Assembly: GCA_963920665.1 (NCBI GenBank)
Contig: OY987265.1
Span: 39,065,001-39,129,000 of the forward strand
Length of the DNA: 64,000 nucleotides
Reading direction: 5' to 3'
Origin: Straminergon stramineum
Taxonomy: Eukaryota; Streptophyta; Bryopsida; Hypnales; Calliergonaceae
Both the position numbers and the translations under genes were made by a program. The notes under the pieces were generated by a model. It was not told the DNA's origin, did no database searches, and was given only the letters and a program-made list of their open reading frames with translations. Shown here in pieces: positions 33,454-46,831 of this stretch. Each line of letters begins with the position of its first letter. Position 1 is the first letter of the stretch.

Positions 33454-36400
33454 ATGGCTTGCACGATCGGGCATTGGAGTTCACCTGTGCAATGCAACCA
33501 GCTGCGGGAACATCGCAATAGAGGAGGAGATCCTCGACACCATTTTGAATTTGGTCGCAGTTGCAATGGCTCTCTTTTCAACTCGGCACCTGTTTTGCGG
33601 AGCCGGTATGTTTTTCCTGTTGTTCATATCTGCGAGTTTTGTCAAGAGCTCATCACAATTGAATGCAAATAGAGTTGCGGGGTGAAAATGGAAGCCGGTT
33701 CAGACGTTGCAATGTGAAATTCAATCTACCCATGAGAAGAATGTGTCCTTTTGTGAATGTGATAGGGTTGCGCTGAAGACGAAGAAGACGAAAAAGCCTA
33801 TACGCGCTCTCGTTGACGACCAGAGCAAGAATGAAGATTCGCAAACGTCGCCTGTGGCCAGCAGCGCTCCCTCGAAATCCAGCAGTTTTCTGACGTTTCT
33901 CTGCCCCTTGCTCAAGCTCTTTGGGGTACGCATGAATTCCTTTTCCAAAATGGGTTTAGGGCAGCTTCGTGTTGTACGTCGTTTGCTTCTGGAGGTGCGA
34001 AGCTCTACGTTTTGTCTTTTGACGCGCTACTTGATTTGGATGGTAGGGTGGAGATCCCTCTGCACCGCGCAACGCCTTCCTTGAGGTACTCTTCAATCGA
34101 AGCTTGACTGGGTCTATTGTATTCAAATTCTGAAAGAGTTAGCATTTGCTTGTGAAATTTGCTCCTGTATGTTTATGATACCAAGCGATTTTTCGAATAA
34201 TTGGATCAAATCGAGAGATTCTCTGTATCAGATTGAGGGTTTATATCCAGGGCAATCTCTGTAAGTGAAGGACCTAGGAGATAGATTGTAATGAATTGGA
34301 CGGTTTACAGGATGCTCTCTGAGATTGGTTAATGTTTGGCTGCGGTCTGATCCATCGTCCGTGCTTATGAATTCTTCGCAATACCCACTTGATGAACCAC
34401 TGGTTGTGTATTTCGCTAGACAGCGACGACAGGAGTGGCAAGTTTGGCAAGGTTACCGTGGGGCTCGCAAGTGCTTCCAGAAACTGCAGCTGCACGTACC
34501 GAATCTGGGCAACCTCTTAAGCTTCTACAGCTTTATGAATTTGGTAAAATTTTGTCAAGATTGACATGTGAGAATGATCTCCAGACTTTCTTTCTTCGGA
34601 AGCAGATTTTGCCTTCTTTGTCTTCTTATTGCTGCGTCAGTTCTACTTCAGTTGCAATGCTGCAAATGGTCTTTTCAAGGGCTGGAAATGCAGAACGGTT
34701 TGGACATCTATCATTTTTACAACGTTCTATCTGCTGAAATGACTATTCGTGCAGAGGCGTGCCCATTTTGTCGTCGTGTGAGGGAAGCCCTTACCGAGCT
34801 TGACCTGTCAGTAGAGGTAAATGGTCCGTTGGCTCTTGCCCCATGACACCTGTACCGTGTTTTTATTTACCCAGATGGTATGCTACCGTGGTACATCATT
34901 GTTAAAAGGATTCATTTCTATGATTTATCAATTTAATTCTTCCTTATCTTATGTATATATTATTGCTATTTGGAGCAGATTTTTCCCTGCCCGAAAGGCT
35001 CGTTGAGGAATCGGGAGTTCGTACGTAGCAAAGGCGGCAAGGACCAGTACGTGAGTGTTTTTTCTTGTTACACGTTGGTTTATGTTGTCGTTCAGGGTTT
35101 CGAGTTGATTCTGAAGTAGGGCATTATTTTAATTTCTTTGTGCAGGTTCCCCTTCTTCCTGGATCCAAATACTGGCGTTTCTCTGTACGAGAGCTGTAAG
35201 CATTAAACTTATGTCTAATTTGCGTGCTTCTTGTTTGAACTTCTTGTTTTAAAAGTTGATTAACCTGGTTGATTGTCATTTGCAGCGGACATAGTAAAGT
35301 ATCTCTTTCAAGAATATGGAGCAGGCCGGCAGCCCTCACCTGGACTACTTGAAAGGTGTCTGTTCAAAACTGATTTCAGTCATTGGTAATTCCGCTGATG
35401 CTTCTCGTATCCTCTCAATCTTTACGTGTCGTTTTGGGGGGTTGGTTGTCCACTTTCTGCACAGCACACTTGTGACAGGATGGGTTCCAACATTAGTACG
35501 AGCCGGTCGAGGTATGATGCTCTTTCAACGGGCACAACTCCAACCGCCGGAAAAGCTGCTGGAACTTTACTCCTACGAGAATAATCAGGTTCGTAGTCTT
35601 CACGAAAAAGTCGTCTCTTTCGTTTTTAGGTCATGTTCTTGATGAGTTTTTGTGAAATGTCAAATCCAAGGTTTAGCCGTATGTAAAACTGCTATGGAGG
35701 AGTGTAACCGCTTACGCTAGAGAGTCCAACTTGGAAGCTCCTAGCTAATAGTAGTAACTTTAAATCCATATTGTCTGCCGTCCAAAGAACTTGGTTTCTC
35801 CTTTTCATTGGTGTATTGTGCTACCTTCCTTGAAACTCTTAACTGATTCATTTCAACATATGGAAGGAGCCACTTTTAGCCATTTTAGCAGGGTTTGTAC
35901 CTCATTGAAGTTTAAAGACTTCCTATCCTAAATAATGCCAAAAGAACAGTGATGATGATGTCTTGCCATCGGCTTGCTACCTTCCATCAGGGAAGAATTC
36001 AACCGACTGGACTAATTACATTGTGTAAAGTTATATCTTTTACCATTGTTCAGCCCAGAGAGTCCTCCCTTAGGCCTTTTATAACACCTCACCAATGAAT
36101 GGAATATCCCTCCCTGGTATTCTAGAGGAGGGATTTAGTTGAACACGACACCAACATCGCACTCGATATGGGACTTACTAGATCTTGTTAATAATGTTTG
36201 AAACCTGAAATTGGTTCTTGGCTGCCTATTAACTGCATCAGTACTTTGGGTGACTAGTTTGCGCGGTTAGTCCGAGAAGCTCTGTGCGAGTTAGAGCTCC
36301 CTTACATCCTACGAAACGCAGGAAAAGGTTCCTCAGTTCGCCCTGCTCTCCTTCAACTGGCAGGTTCTACTCAGGTGAGCTTTTCTTTCTGCAAGCAAAT

Positions 36401-36637
36401 GATGCTTTCTTTCTCTAATTTCCATTCAAGCTTAAATATCCAGGAATACAATTGTGGAAGTTTTTGATCCTTGTGTAATTCCAACCAATCGGCGTGAATA
36501 TATCGTGAAGCTGAAGAATTTGCTAGTCCATTGCGCAGGTGCCTTATTTGGTAGACCCAAACACTGGAGTTAGCATGGCAGAGTCCAAAGACATCATTGC
36601 CTATCTTTTCAAGACATATGGAGCAGTTGCAGCTTGA
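33454..36637 (+). CDS. Protein with two tandem thioredoxin-fold (GST N-terminal-like) domains, probably plastid
   Basis: Ten exons join in consistent phase: 33454-33605, 33766-33925, 34420-34543, 34755-34816, 34979-35046, 35146-35195, 35286-35355, 35465-35588, 36258-36374 and 36539-36637, giving 341 residues. The first ~100 residues are Ser/Lys/Arg-rich with few features, as in a transit peptide. Domain 1 (about 139-225) has LYEFEACPFCRRVREAL with a C148-P-F-C151 redox motif, then PCPKGS, FPFFLDPNTG and SSDIVKYLFQEYG. Domain 2 (about 262-341) repeats the plan (LYSYENNQFARLVREALCEL, VPYLVDPNTG, SKDIIAYLFKTYG), but NNQF replaces the CxxC, so it probably has no dithiol chemistry. This layout is known in plants as a 'thioredoxin family protein' of about 340 residues with two GST_N-like domains; its substrate is not established. 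The exact first exon and transit peptide are the weakest part. Confidence 0.82.
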
Positions 36638-37325
36638 ACTAGTTTGAGAATATGTATGATACCCTGTCTATTGCGAGCTCGTGACAGTGGTCCTGTAAAG
36701 TACGTACATATCCATTTTCTTGGGCAATTCTATGTTTTTGCTAGTCATGTTTACCCAGGATTGTACCAGGATTCTAGTTTGTTGTACCCAAATGCCCAAC
36801 ATACCATTCACCTCAAGCTTTGTAACTGTAAATTCATCTTCAAGTAAGCTCATGGTTGCTATGCCCAAACTATCCATTTATGTTCGAAGTCAAAATACAA
36901 CAATTTATTTTCTGTAGTGTACAACTGGGCACAATACTCTTACAAACTGCCTATTGTGCCATTCAAAGAGTTTTGCATAATGTAGAAGACAATTGTTATT
37001 TTTTGTCTTGTGTAATTAACATTGAACTCTTATGCAATCCCAATCAAGCATACCACATTTCAATTTCAAATAACCAAAATTTCATCTTTGTTGAATTTTT
37101 TCATTAATATTCATGGTTTTATATGATAATTAATTGAAAAACAATTGTGATGAATTTTTTTAATTCAATTGCATAAATATGTATGAAACAACAATACACA
37201 CATCTTTCATGTCAAAAAACACACTGAAATATGATCTATGGAGAGTTCAATGTGAGGTGTTGTATGAGCAAACTTTGTGAAGTGGATATTTGGTTAAAAT
37301 AAATAATTGTACCATCATATTCAAA
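36638..37325. other. 3' flank of the thioredoxin-fold gene
   Basis: Probably 3' untranslated sequence grading into AT-rich spacer after about 37080. The overlapping short frames at 36644-37107 are not credible genes. Confidence 0.4.
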
Positions 37326-40020
37326 GGTACAAAATTAGTCACAATGTGAGGATCAATATCAAAATCTATTTAAAATATAGAAATATCTATTTTACTATAA
37401 GACATAAAGTTTTGCTCTAGCTACCTCTAGAGGTAGCTTGAGCACTTCTTAGAGTGATGTCAAGATATTGTTTCTAAAACCATTTCATCCATCAATTACT
37501 TGGAATCCTTTTTTCGAAAGATATTGGGTAGCTTTGTATTATGATAGCAACTTTATTCTAAAGCTTAATCAAGTGAATGGAAACCCTCTTGTTGCCATAT
37601 CATGCAAATAACGTACCAAGGTCCCTTCTTTTGTTGTTGTTAGTACAAATGTCCTACCTCTTTTTCTTGTCAGTCAATATTTTTCCATTAACAGGCTAGT
37701 TCAAGGGATGCTATAGTCATCAACAACAACTAACATAGTTGTTGCTCATTTTTTTGTCATCAAATGTTTTTCTATTATCATTTCCTTTCCAACTCGTTTA
37801 TGGGATGTTATAGTAGTCAACAATTGCTGATATAGTTGCCCTTTTGTCAATAGCCTTTGTGGTTGACTTGAATTGTTTGTCTATCCTAATTCCATTCTTC
37901 TTGAATTTTTTCTCTTGCATAGACATAAGGTTCGAGATGGACTAACTAACTTTCTAATGTTTAATGCTTTGTGGCTTACAATAGTAAATCAAATACTTCC
38001 TTGCTTGTTTTTGCATTCTGTACTTTCCTTCCTAGTTTGTCTATTATTTGATAGAACCCATGCTTGGAGCTCTAAAGCAGTTGCCCATACTCATGTCTGT
38101 CCAACAAATTTCTAGCATGAATGGACTCTATCATATCAATCTATCCTTCCAATTGATGGTGGTGGCTTCAAAATGTTGCTCTTGTCCAAAAATTCCAAGT
38201 CTCCATCATCAATTACATTCCACCACTCACTTCTATTTTATAATTGCACAACTTCTCAAGGAAATATTATTTTCTTTTGCTTACATAGCTTGTAGTCCTT
38301 TGTACTCTCAAAAAACAAACATGGGTTGTCATTGATCTCTTACAAATTTTCTCTCTCTATCTCTCTACCAAGGTAGTTGCATTCAAACATCACTAGCTTT
38401 AGATTGTCTACTATTTAATGAATATTTATGCAAGATGTGATTGTCTTGCATTTTTGATGGGCCAATGTAAAAGTGTCACCTCATGATTTTATTGTACTTC
38501 TCATTTGATATTGATAAGCACCACTCTTGCATCTTTTATACTTTTGAGACATCATCTTATATAAATTCACTGATTTTTGAATGTATGGTGCTCCACATGC
38601 TAAAAGGTTTTAAATTAAACCTACTCCCTTCCTAGAATATATTGTATATAAAGGTACAAAATTAGTCACAATACAAGGGTCAATTGCAAAACCTAGTTAA
38701 AAATATAGAGATATCTATTTTACTGTAGGTGCATGAATATAAGACATAAAGCTTTTGCTCTAGCTATCTCCAAAGTTTGAGCACTTCTTAGAGTAATGTC
38801 AAGATGTCATTTCTTAAGCCACTCTATCCATCCATCTCTTGGAATTCCTTCTATGAAAGATGTAGGGTGGTCTTGTATCATGATAACAATTTTTATTCTT
38901 AAGCTTAACCAAATTAGTAGGAACCCTCTTGTTGCCATATCATGCAAAGAATGTATTGAAGTCTCTTATTATGTTATTTTTAGTACAAATGTTAGTACAT
39001 ATGCCCCACCTTTTTTTCTTGTCAATTTTTTCCCATCAGCATGTCCTTTTAGACTAGTTTAAAGGATGCTATAATAGTCACAATTGTTGACACAATTGAC
39101 TCTTTGTGAATAGCCTTCATGGTTGACTTTAACTATTTGTCTGTCCAATTTCTTCTTCAATTTCTTCTCTTATATAGACATAAGGTTTGACATGGACCTA
39201 TTTGCTCTCTCTGTGTTCACTACTTTGTGTCTCAAAAAATCAAATGTTTTCTTGCTTGTTTTTCTACTTTGTACTTCTCCTTCTAGTTTGTCCATTGTTT
39301 GATCAATTTGTAGAACCTTAATTTTGATGGGTTTCTCCACTCTCATGTTGCGCTTCATGGGATGGTACTCCACCTCCAAGGGTTGTTTAGATTTGGATTG
39401 TCTTCAATTGGCTATGTTCTCTATGATGGTCCTTGTTGTCATTCTCCTTCCTCTGACCTTTTGCAAGTGAACATGGCAATCTTATGAAGGATTTGAAGTT
39501 GCCTTCCAATGATGTTCTATGAGAGGCCTTGGAGCTCCAAAGTAGTTGCACATCCTCTTATCTGTCTAGTAGATCTTTAGCACAAATGGCCTCCACCAAA
39601 TCTATTTCTCTAACTAATGGCTTTGTCTTCAAAATGTTTCCCTTGCCCAAGAATTCCAAGTCTCCCTCATTACACATGTTTCAACTTACTTCCATCTCTA
39701 ATTGCCCAACTTCTCAAGGAAATGTTGTTTTCTTTCACTTACATAAATTGCAATCCTTCTTTCTACTTTCAAAAAAGAAACATGGGTTGTCATTGATCTA
39801 TTGCAAATTTTCTCTCTATCTCTCTACTTCTTGCATTCAAACGTCACTTGATCTACATTGTACATGTTAAATTTAATGAATACTTAGGCAAGATGTGGTT
39901 GTCTTGCATTTTTGATGGGCTAGATGTAGAAGTGTTGCCTTAGGATTTTATTGTATCTCTTATTTGATATTGACAAATGCCTTTCTTGCATCTACTATAC
40001 ATTGAGACATCATCCTACTA
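37326..40020 (-). repeat. Two direct tandem copies of a 1.3 kb retroelement-like segment
   Basis: Unit 1 (37326 to about 38650) and unit 2 (38654 to about 40020) both start 'ggtacaaaattagtcacaat' and share, in order, 'tttgctctagcta', 'gagcacttcttagagt', 'tagacataaggtt', 'tttcttgcttgtttt', 'ttggagctc.aaag.agttg' and 'caagatgtg.ttgtcttgca'. Unit 2 carries about 200 bp near 39310-39520 that unit 1 lacks. On the minus strand the unit 2 side is followed by a tRNA-Met-like primer site (40102-40113), so these may be gag-proximal pieces of an LTR retroelement. No intact protein. Confidence 0.7.
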
Positions 40021-40101
40021 CCTCTGTTTCTAAATTGTAAAACACAAAAGAAACACGAATCTTTTTCAAAAACAACTGTCAAGTTATAATTCCCAAGCAA
40101 G

Positions 40102-40113
40102 GCTCTAATACCA
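40102..40113 (-). other. Possible retroelement primer binding site (initiator tRNA-Met type)
   Basis: On the minus strand the sequence is TGGTATTAGAGC, one base different from the common plant site TGGTATCAGAGC, which is complementary to the 3' end of initiator tRNA-Met. It would place an LTR to its right (higher coordinates) and the internal region to its left, matching the orientation of the tandem segment. The adjoining LTR end was not recognised. Confidence 0.45.
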
Positions 40114-40303
40114 ATTATATTTTACACTTTTTAACCTTACTAGTTTTAATACTGCCATTTATTGATTTTATACTTGCATGACTACTTTTCATGTACACTA
40201 GCTGTATTTCATGGTCTTCTGTAGCTAGCGGTTTAAGTCATGGCATAATTTGGGGAGTGCCCACCTTATCTTTTCTAAAACTTTGGTGATTACTTAGGTT
40301 TAA

Positions 40304-40553
40304 CCCTTGAGCATCTCAAAGAGAACAACATAAATGAGGAGCTTTTTTTTGTTGGATCTAGAAAATCCAAAACAATTTGAGTACTTGGTTACTGAAGTTT
40401 TTACGGTTGAGATTTGAAGCCAACTTATTGATGAGTACGAATCTACAATTTATAAGAGAATCCACCATGCAGATTATAATATTTGATGAACTTGGTATTC
40501 CACAAATGCTATTTTCTTAGCGTCCAAAAAACGTCTGCTCTATCGCACAAGGG
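40304..40553. mobile_element. TTAA-flanked MITE, 250 bp
   Basis: TTAA at 40300-40303 and 40554-40557. The ends are CCCTTGAGCATC and, complemented, CCCTTGTGCGAT. The right end also shares 'aaaaaacgtc.gc' with copy A at 28043, but the interior is otherwise different. It lies about 300 bp beyond the stop of the processing protease, in its 3' flank. Confidence 0.65.
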
Positions 40554-40853
40554 TTAACTAAGTTAGCAATTTTGAATATGGACAAGGTACTAACGTACTA
40601 GACAAATTTCAGACGTAGACTCTACTTGCTGGTTCTATTTGCGCAGGCAACAACTGAACATTGTCAACGATGGCAAAGCTCATCATGAAAATCTGAACAA
40701 TTCTCCACTCCAACTTTGAATGTGAGGACATCCGAATCCAAAAGAGAGTATGAAAGAAGACTTGAATTAAAATGTTGATCTAAGTTAACATGCTTCTGTT
40801 CTACAATTGCTTGGAGTCAAAAGGGCAGATTTGCTTCAAGGGCTTCTTGATGA

Positions 40854-43800
40854 CTATGAAAAGACTAGATTTCTAGAAGAATTGCCTGAAGCCTTCAACA
40901 ATTTGCAACCCCTCAGCTTTTCTTGCCCTGCACTGGGGCCTGCAAGAAATTGAATTTCAGTCAGTAAATAATAGAAATGCAATGCAACTGCACGCCACAT
41001 CAAGCACATGCAGAGAAGATCATTGGTACCTCAACACTCTACATGTAGCTTGCAATTTCCAAAATATCAAAATAAAGACATCCAAACACGGAAAATCATT
41101 ACTTGGGAGTTGCTTGTAATCTGGTTCAATGCCGGCACCATCAATGTCCTGGTGTCCGGGTGTAACATATTTTCCTACTGTCAACACGACTCCAGATCCG
41201 TCACTCAATTCGTACACAGCCTGTATGAGACCCTGAGGGAAGAAATTTCAACCCATGTTAGAAAGAATTAAAAAGGAAAATCAAACACGTCAGTCTTTGT
41301 CTTGGCTCAACAAGTGACGCCCAGAAAAAGAGTTCTCAAAGAGCTTTTCACCAGGTCACAGCAAGCATACAGACAACCCTTGTTATTAAAGCCCTGTCCA
41401 CACCAACCAAGTAGTAACGATTAACCAACTGGGCGTTAAAACACCTATTTGCTACTTGGAAGCTAACTAACCTATTATGTGCCTGGACAAACAAGGTTAC
41501 TAATGGGGATGGGGCTTTCAGATTAGCTTTGCAATGCTACTTGCTTGGTGCGGGTGGATTGAACACGTCAAGCCATGGGTATAGGCACAGTTACGTCACT
41601 CCCAAATCAGGGATATTTAACAGGAGTGGTCACCAATTTGCTAACGGGCATTTAGTAACTAATTCCAGTCAGCGAAGTGGTACTAGCTTGATGTGGGTGG
41701 GGCCATATTCACATACAAGATTTGGCAACCCGAATCTGAACAACAGCAACAGCAGAAGCAAGCTAAATGCACATGGGATCGGCTTGTGCTAAATCATCCA
41801 TACAAGCAACTACTGGAAGTATCAAAATTCCCTCTGTGAATGACGGGATATCGGATGCATTAATGGACCAGAGGCATCCGAAAAGCATGTGATGGACTAG
41901 TGCGTAGTTGGATGTTAGCAGAGGGCGAACTTAGAAAAGCACCTTGCCAAACGTTCGGTTACCCACTAGCACTGCCCGGCAATTGTCATGGAGAGCAGCT
42001 GCAACCTGCAATACACAGATTTCATTCAAAAGGAGTCCTCTGTAAGTAAAACAATTGACAACTATGCGGAAGTAACAATGGATAGCCTACTGTTGAAGCC
42101 AAAAATCAGCGAAAACGAGTAAATCCACTGAAAGTCCAGAACATGATAACATATGAAAAGCTCAACGAATATTTGGATATGGGAGTACTCACAATTTCAC
42201 TTGCACTTGCTGTGTGATCATTAACCAAGATCTGCACGAGACAAGACTTACGTTCAGTATCTGGGATAATCATATAACAGTTAAACTAGATTTAATATTT
42301 GGCTTAACTAATATTCACGAGGAGTAAAAACTTAATATCAATTAGTGTGGTTTAACACTAAATTTCATTATTAATGTAGTGCCACGAACACATACCGTAA
42401 GGGGAGCTTCTGTAATAGGTGAATTTGAGGCAAGAACAGTGCGAATATTCTTTGCATCCCGTCCCACCGTTTCTATCACCTGCACGCATGCGAGATACCA
42501 GCATTAGGTATTTCTACCAAGTTGATCAGAAAGAATTCAACATCGACAATTCAAAATAAGGCATTAAGATTTTTGCAAACCCCAGCAATCTAGTGAAAAT
42601 ACCACTTACAGTTTCACCCTCATCTAAGAAAAGTCTTGCGACCTCGATGCCAGCCTGCGCGTCAAATCAAGCCCAAATTTCGTGTGATCAGTACATCAAA
42701 AATAGGTCTTCATAACTTCCTGATATAATCGACTAGCAGACGGATATGACTATTTTCAATATGCCCAGCAGGACATAAAACAAAAACAAGCGTTTTCGTG
42801 GAAAGAATCAACATGGATGTACTGAAACGCTAACCAGTAGAAAGTCGTCTGTATATATACACAACCTTCATTGAAGTTTCCTAAATGGTCCATTTCAACT
42901 CGTCGAGACTTAGTACATTTTTGGCGCATGGGCACTAGAGGGTTAAAGGACATGAATACCTGCACAAGGCCCCCGGGATTGTCCCTTAAGTCCAGCACAA
43001 AAGATACAGCACCAGCATCTTGCATTCTCTTCATCGCTGCAGAAACAGAACAATTTTCGACATCAAAACATTTCATTTCTTCGACAAGTGTAAGAAAAGG
43101 CCATGCAGACGTACAAACCAAGTAGAAAACAGAATCCATCACACATCATGTCTGTGAAGAGGGAAATGAACGGCACAATACCAATCAGGATGTCACGCTT
43201 GGCAAGAGCATTGAACTCTTTCAAGTGAATGTATCCAGATAGTTGTTTCGAATCCTGTATGCGCTCCAAGCGATAATACACTGGAGATCGCACATCCTGC
43301 TGACGCTCCACTTCAAAAACTTGGGGAGTGCCACAGCGTCCATGTCGAATCTGCATTATTTGAAACAGCTGATTAACTCTTCAAACCGAAATCTGTTTAC
43401 GAAGGGACGCCCTGAATGCCCCAGACGTGTATTATTATATAATGCCTAGCACTAAGATATTGTTCACGGAAATTCAAAAATGCGATATTGAAACCTGTCC
43501 AACCTTAATAGAAACCATTGTTCCTTTCGGACCCTGAATGAGCGATGCCGCCTCAAAAGGCGTCTTACCCCTGACGCTATTTCCGGCAACTTCCAGCAAT
43601 TCATCACCCTAATTCACAGCAGCAACATGTTAGATATTCACTGAGGACATTAGCAAATACACCCACAGCAGTGCTGCTCATAAACCAACCAATAATTTTA
43701 GAAATTCATGAACGAACACTTAAAGTAACCTTGAGACTAGGGCTGCAGGCCCACAGACGTAGTACTTCTTTCAAAAAGAATCAATACACTTATACTTTCA

Positions 43801-46675
43801 CTCTATGGTCCTACTCAAAGATAAAGATATACCTGTCTGACACCGACAAGCTGAGCTGGGCTTCCAAGAATAATGCCAAAAACTTTCAAATATGAGTCGC
43901 CATTCGCAGTCGCTGATTCCCCAATGTTGAGACCAATCCCAGTCACGTCATACTTCGAGAGCTGGGAAAACTGTCATGGAAACATGCCCCTGCAAGTGTG
44001 AGCACCACAACTTCAGCCTTGACATCCCTTTTAATGTTTGAAAGGATCTACTCGATAGACGCGTTAAACAAAGTGGACTCTGGATATTAAAGGTTCTAGT
44101 ACACGACATGCAACAAGTGATTGGGTAAGTGTAACAGCATATAATGTTCCCTCGATAAGCGAACAGACAGTTCTACCATATATAAAGTTAATGCATGTTA
44201 TACACTACTGAGAGACGTCACAAAGTCTCTGTATCATACCTGGTCGGCAGTGAGAAACCGAGTGTAGGGATCATTCAAACTTGACAACAGGGTGCGAATG
44301 GCTCCATAAGCTGCCATTCTGCTTCGAATTGGACTCTTCAGCACCTCTTCTTTCTTCTTCTGCATTCATGGCGATCAACGCTGGTCTTAGACTGAATGTT
44401 CAGAAAACAACAATCATATCAAGATGGTGCTTTCAACACGTCTTCTGTAAAAAAATCCAGGCCCCTTCAGCAGTGATAGCTCGACTCAGAAGACGTAGTC
44501 TATTTTTTCTCAAAAAATTAAACTGTCAATTCATATGATCATCTCTCGAAATAAATCACAAATTAGGTTCAGCAACCAAGGAAGGCACTGAGAGGATACC
44601 AGCCATGCTTGCGCCGACCAAGAATCATGACGAGCGTCTAGAAAATTCTCATTTACAACCTGCCATGCTTCCTGTACAATAGATTCATTGGTGACCTCCT
44701 GAACTGCCTCTTCCTTGGGTACCAGGTTCGTGGCTATTTCCTCGGCACATTCGTCGGGCAGTATGACATTCTCGGCAACTGTCGAAATTTCATTGTGACT
44801 AGTAGCCCTTGAGAACGAATCCTGTTGATCCAGGGAAAACTGTCAGTTTCTACAGGATTGTCGATCTACAAGAAATTACACAAATATCATCACATCAGTA
44901 ACACTCTGAAAACCACTAGTCCTTGCGTCATATGTTTTGGATCGGCGCAAATGTACAGTCGCATGCAATAAGTCTTTGTACCCTTCAAAAACGTTAGAAA
45001 TCTTCTCGTGGAAAAATTTCAATACACTTTATGAAATCTTTGTAAGAAAATAAACTTTCGTTTCGAAAAATTAAAAACAACTAATGTTAGCACGTCTATC
45101 ATTCAGGGGTAGTCTAAGCTGGTGAATTTTAACTGCTACATTAGTTACTTAAAAATACCAAAAATTTCTACCATTGAGCGAATAATACTAATATAACCTC
45201 TCATAGATGACAATTCTAGGCATCATTTAATGAAATTATTGATACACTAAGTAAAATCTGCATGCTCATAGATTATTTGCAAACGATGATTTGAGATTCT
45301 AAATGTCAAACTCAAATCTCATTTTTATTGGTGATATCATATCATAAGAACTTTCTATACCAGAACCAAAATAAGCTTTAAATTGATACAAATGGGTTAT
45401 TTTAAAACATTTTCTTGGATGCAAAGACTTGTGGCGTGTTACTGTGCGAGCATCAACACAACACTCACATTCAGGGGAGTAACAAGTACCGAATCAATCG
45501 AATCGTCAGAGATATCTCCGGAGTTGGGCGAGGCATCCAAAACTGACTTCTCAGATAGACGGCCAATTTGAGAGACTTCAAGAGGGATCTCGGAGCCAAA
45601 TACAGGACCAGGGAAATGAAAATTCGCAGCGAGGGTGATCAATGACGCTAGTAGTCCAACTCCAGCATTTCTCACCGTCTTCGACAGAGTGCCGACCTGC
45701 GGTTCCAATGCGGATTTCACAGTAATTAACAGCAGATTCGAAATCTCCTCTCAAATTATGCTTTTCAATTCTTAAAACATATATAACTTATAAAAGTTGA
45801 AAGTTAAATCACCTAATCATAATCCAACCAATATTTAGAACTGAGACCCGTGCCAAAAAATCTCCTATTCGCCAACTACCCTTATCCAATTACAAAAATA
45901 TAAAAGTGAGAAATGAGCATATAAAAATAACCAATTCCGAAAATTTGACCATTCATAAGTGTATGAGTTTCGTCCAATCAGAAGTGCAAACCGAGTCAAA
46001 TGCATATTACCATAATTCCTAAAAAAGAAAAATATGATTTCAGACTGTCATTCAAATTTTCGAGACACCAAAAAAATGGATAATGAAGCAGTTTTCGATA
46101 ACCAATCTAGAGATATGGCATAAACTGATGATTCCGTCAATGCAGGTGAATGCTCCAACTTTTCTAAGTTTCTGTGTCTCTATTTTCAACAGAAGAAATT
46201 TCTCAAGAAATTTTGAATTGAGTTAACAAATAACACTCAAAATCGAGAGAATTTTTTTTAAGGATTAATGCAAAGCACTCATTAAGCGAAAAATTTCCAG
46301 AATCTATGCTTCCACTCACCTCCGCTTCGCTCTCCAGACACGCTGCAATGCCAAATCGTCTGCGTACTAGAACAAAATCAGAAGATTGCCCAGCAGCACG
46401 ACTATGGCACTCCCGCGACCAGCTTCCACTCGAACATCGTGTCGCGGCTCTCGTCCTGAACAGAACCAAACTCGCACCCAATCAATTACCGTCACTTCAC
46501 AGAACCCTAATAATTCTAATTCAAACTACCAATCCAATTTCACTCCAATTTCAATTCAAATTTTCACTCCAACTCCAATTCCAAGAGACACTAACCTTAT
46601 TCTGAGAGTCGTAAGCAGAGACGAGCGTCCATGGCCGAGGGGAGGCAATGCGGTGGTGATCACAGCGGCCGTCAT
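40854..46675 (-). CDS. Carboxyl-terminal processing peptidase (CtpA/D1-type, S41A), chloroplast lumen
   Basis: Serine protease of the S41A family; the plant CtpA type trims the C terminus of precursor D1 of photosystem II in the thylakoid lumen (family knowledge). Fifteen minus-strand exons join in phase: 46675-46596, 46455-46320, 45696-45469, 44821-44600, 44359-44240, 43970-43833, 43608-43504, 43350-43182, 43036-42960, 42654-42610, 42479-42396, 42231-42193, 42005-41943, 41232-41103 and 40939-40854, giving 573 residues. Residues 1-70 resemble a plastid transit peptide; a hydrophobic stretch (VGLLASLITLAANF) followed by a small-residue site fits lumen targeting. Then come VQEAWQVVNENF, LNDPYTRFL, a PDZ domain (about 262-345, TGIGLNIGE, GDELLEVAG) and the catalytic core (GYIHLKEFN, LDLRDNPGGLVQ). 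The Ser/Lys dyad is S477 in TASASE and K502 in RTFGK, spaced 25 residues as in known relatives. The long Ser/Glu-rich insert before VQEAWQ is unusual. The last exon is the least certain. Confidence 0.9.
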
Positions 46676-46831
46676 CGCTCCAGTCTGCTCTCATCACCAT
46701 GAGACAAACGAGGAGGGATAAGGTAAAGCCTCTGAACAGGATATACTTGTAGGACCCTGCCCTTCTCGGTCAAACTGCTGTGGGGTGGGCCGGTGGGGAC
46801 AAGAATAAGATATCCGGACAAGGAGTGTTAA

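Noticed and set aside
37326..40020. CRISPR-like or satellite array
   Set aside because: There are only two long divergent units, not short regularly spaced repeats, and the host is a plant nucleus.
42925..42960. GGGTTAA motif in a protease intron as another TTAA-element end
   Set aside because: No matching TTAACCC end was found within several hundred bases on the appropriate side.
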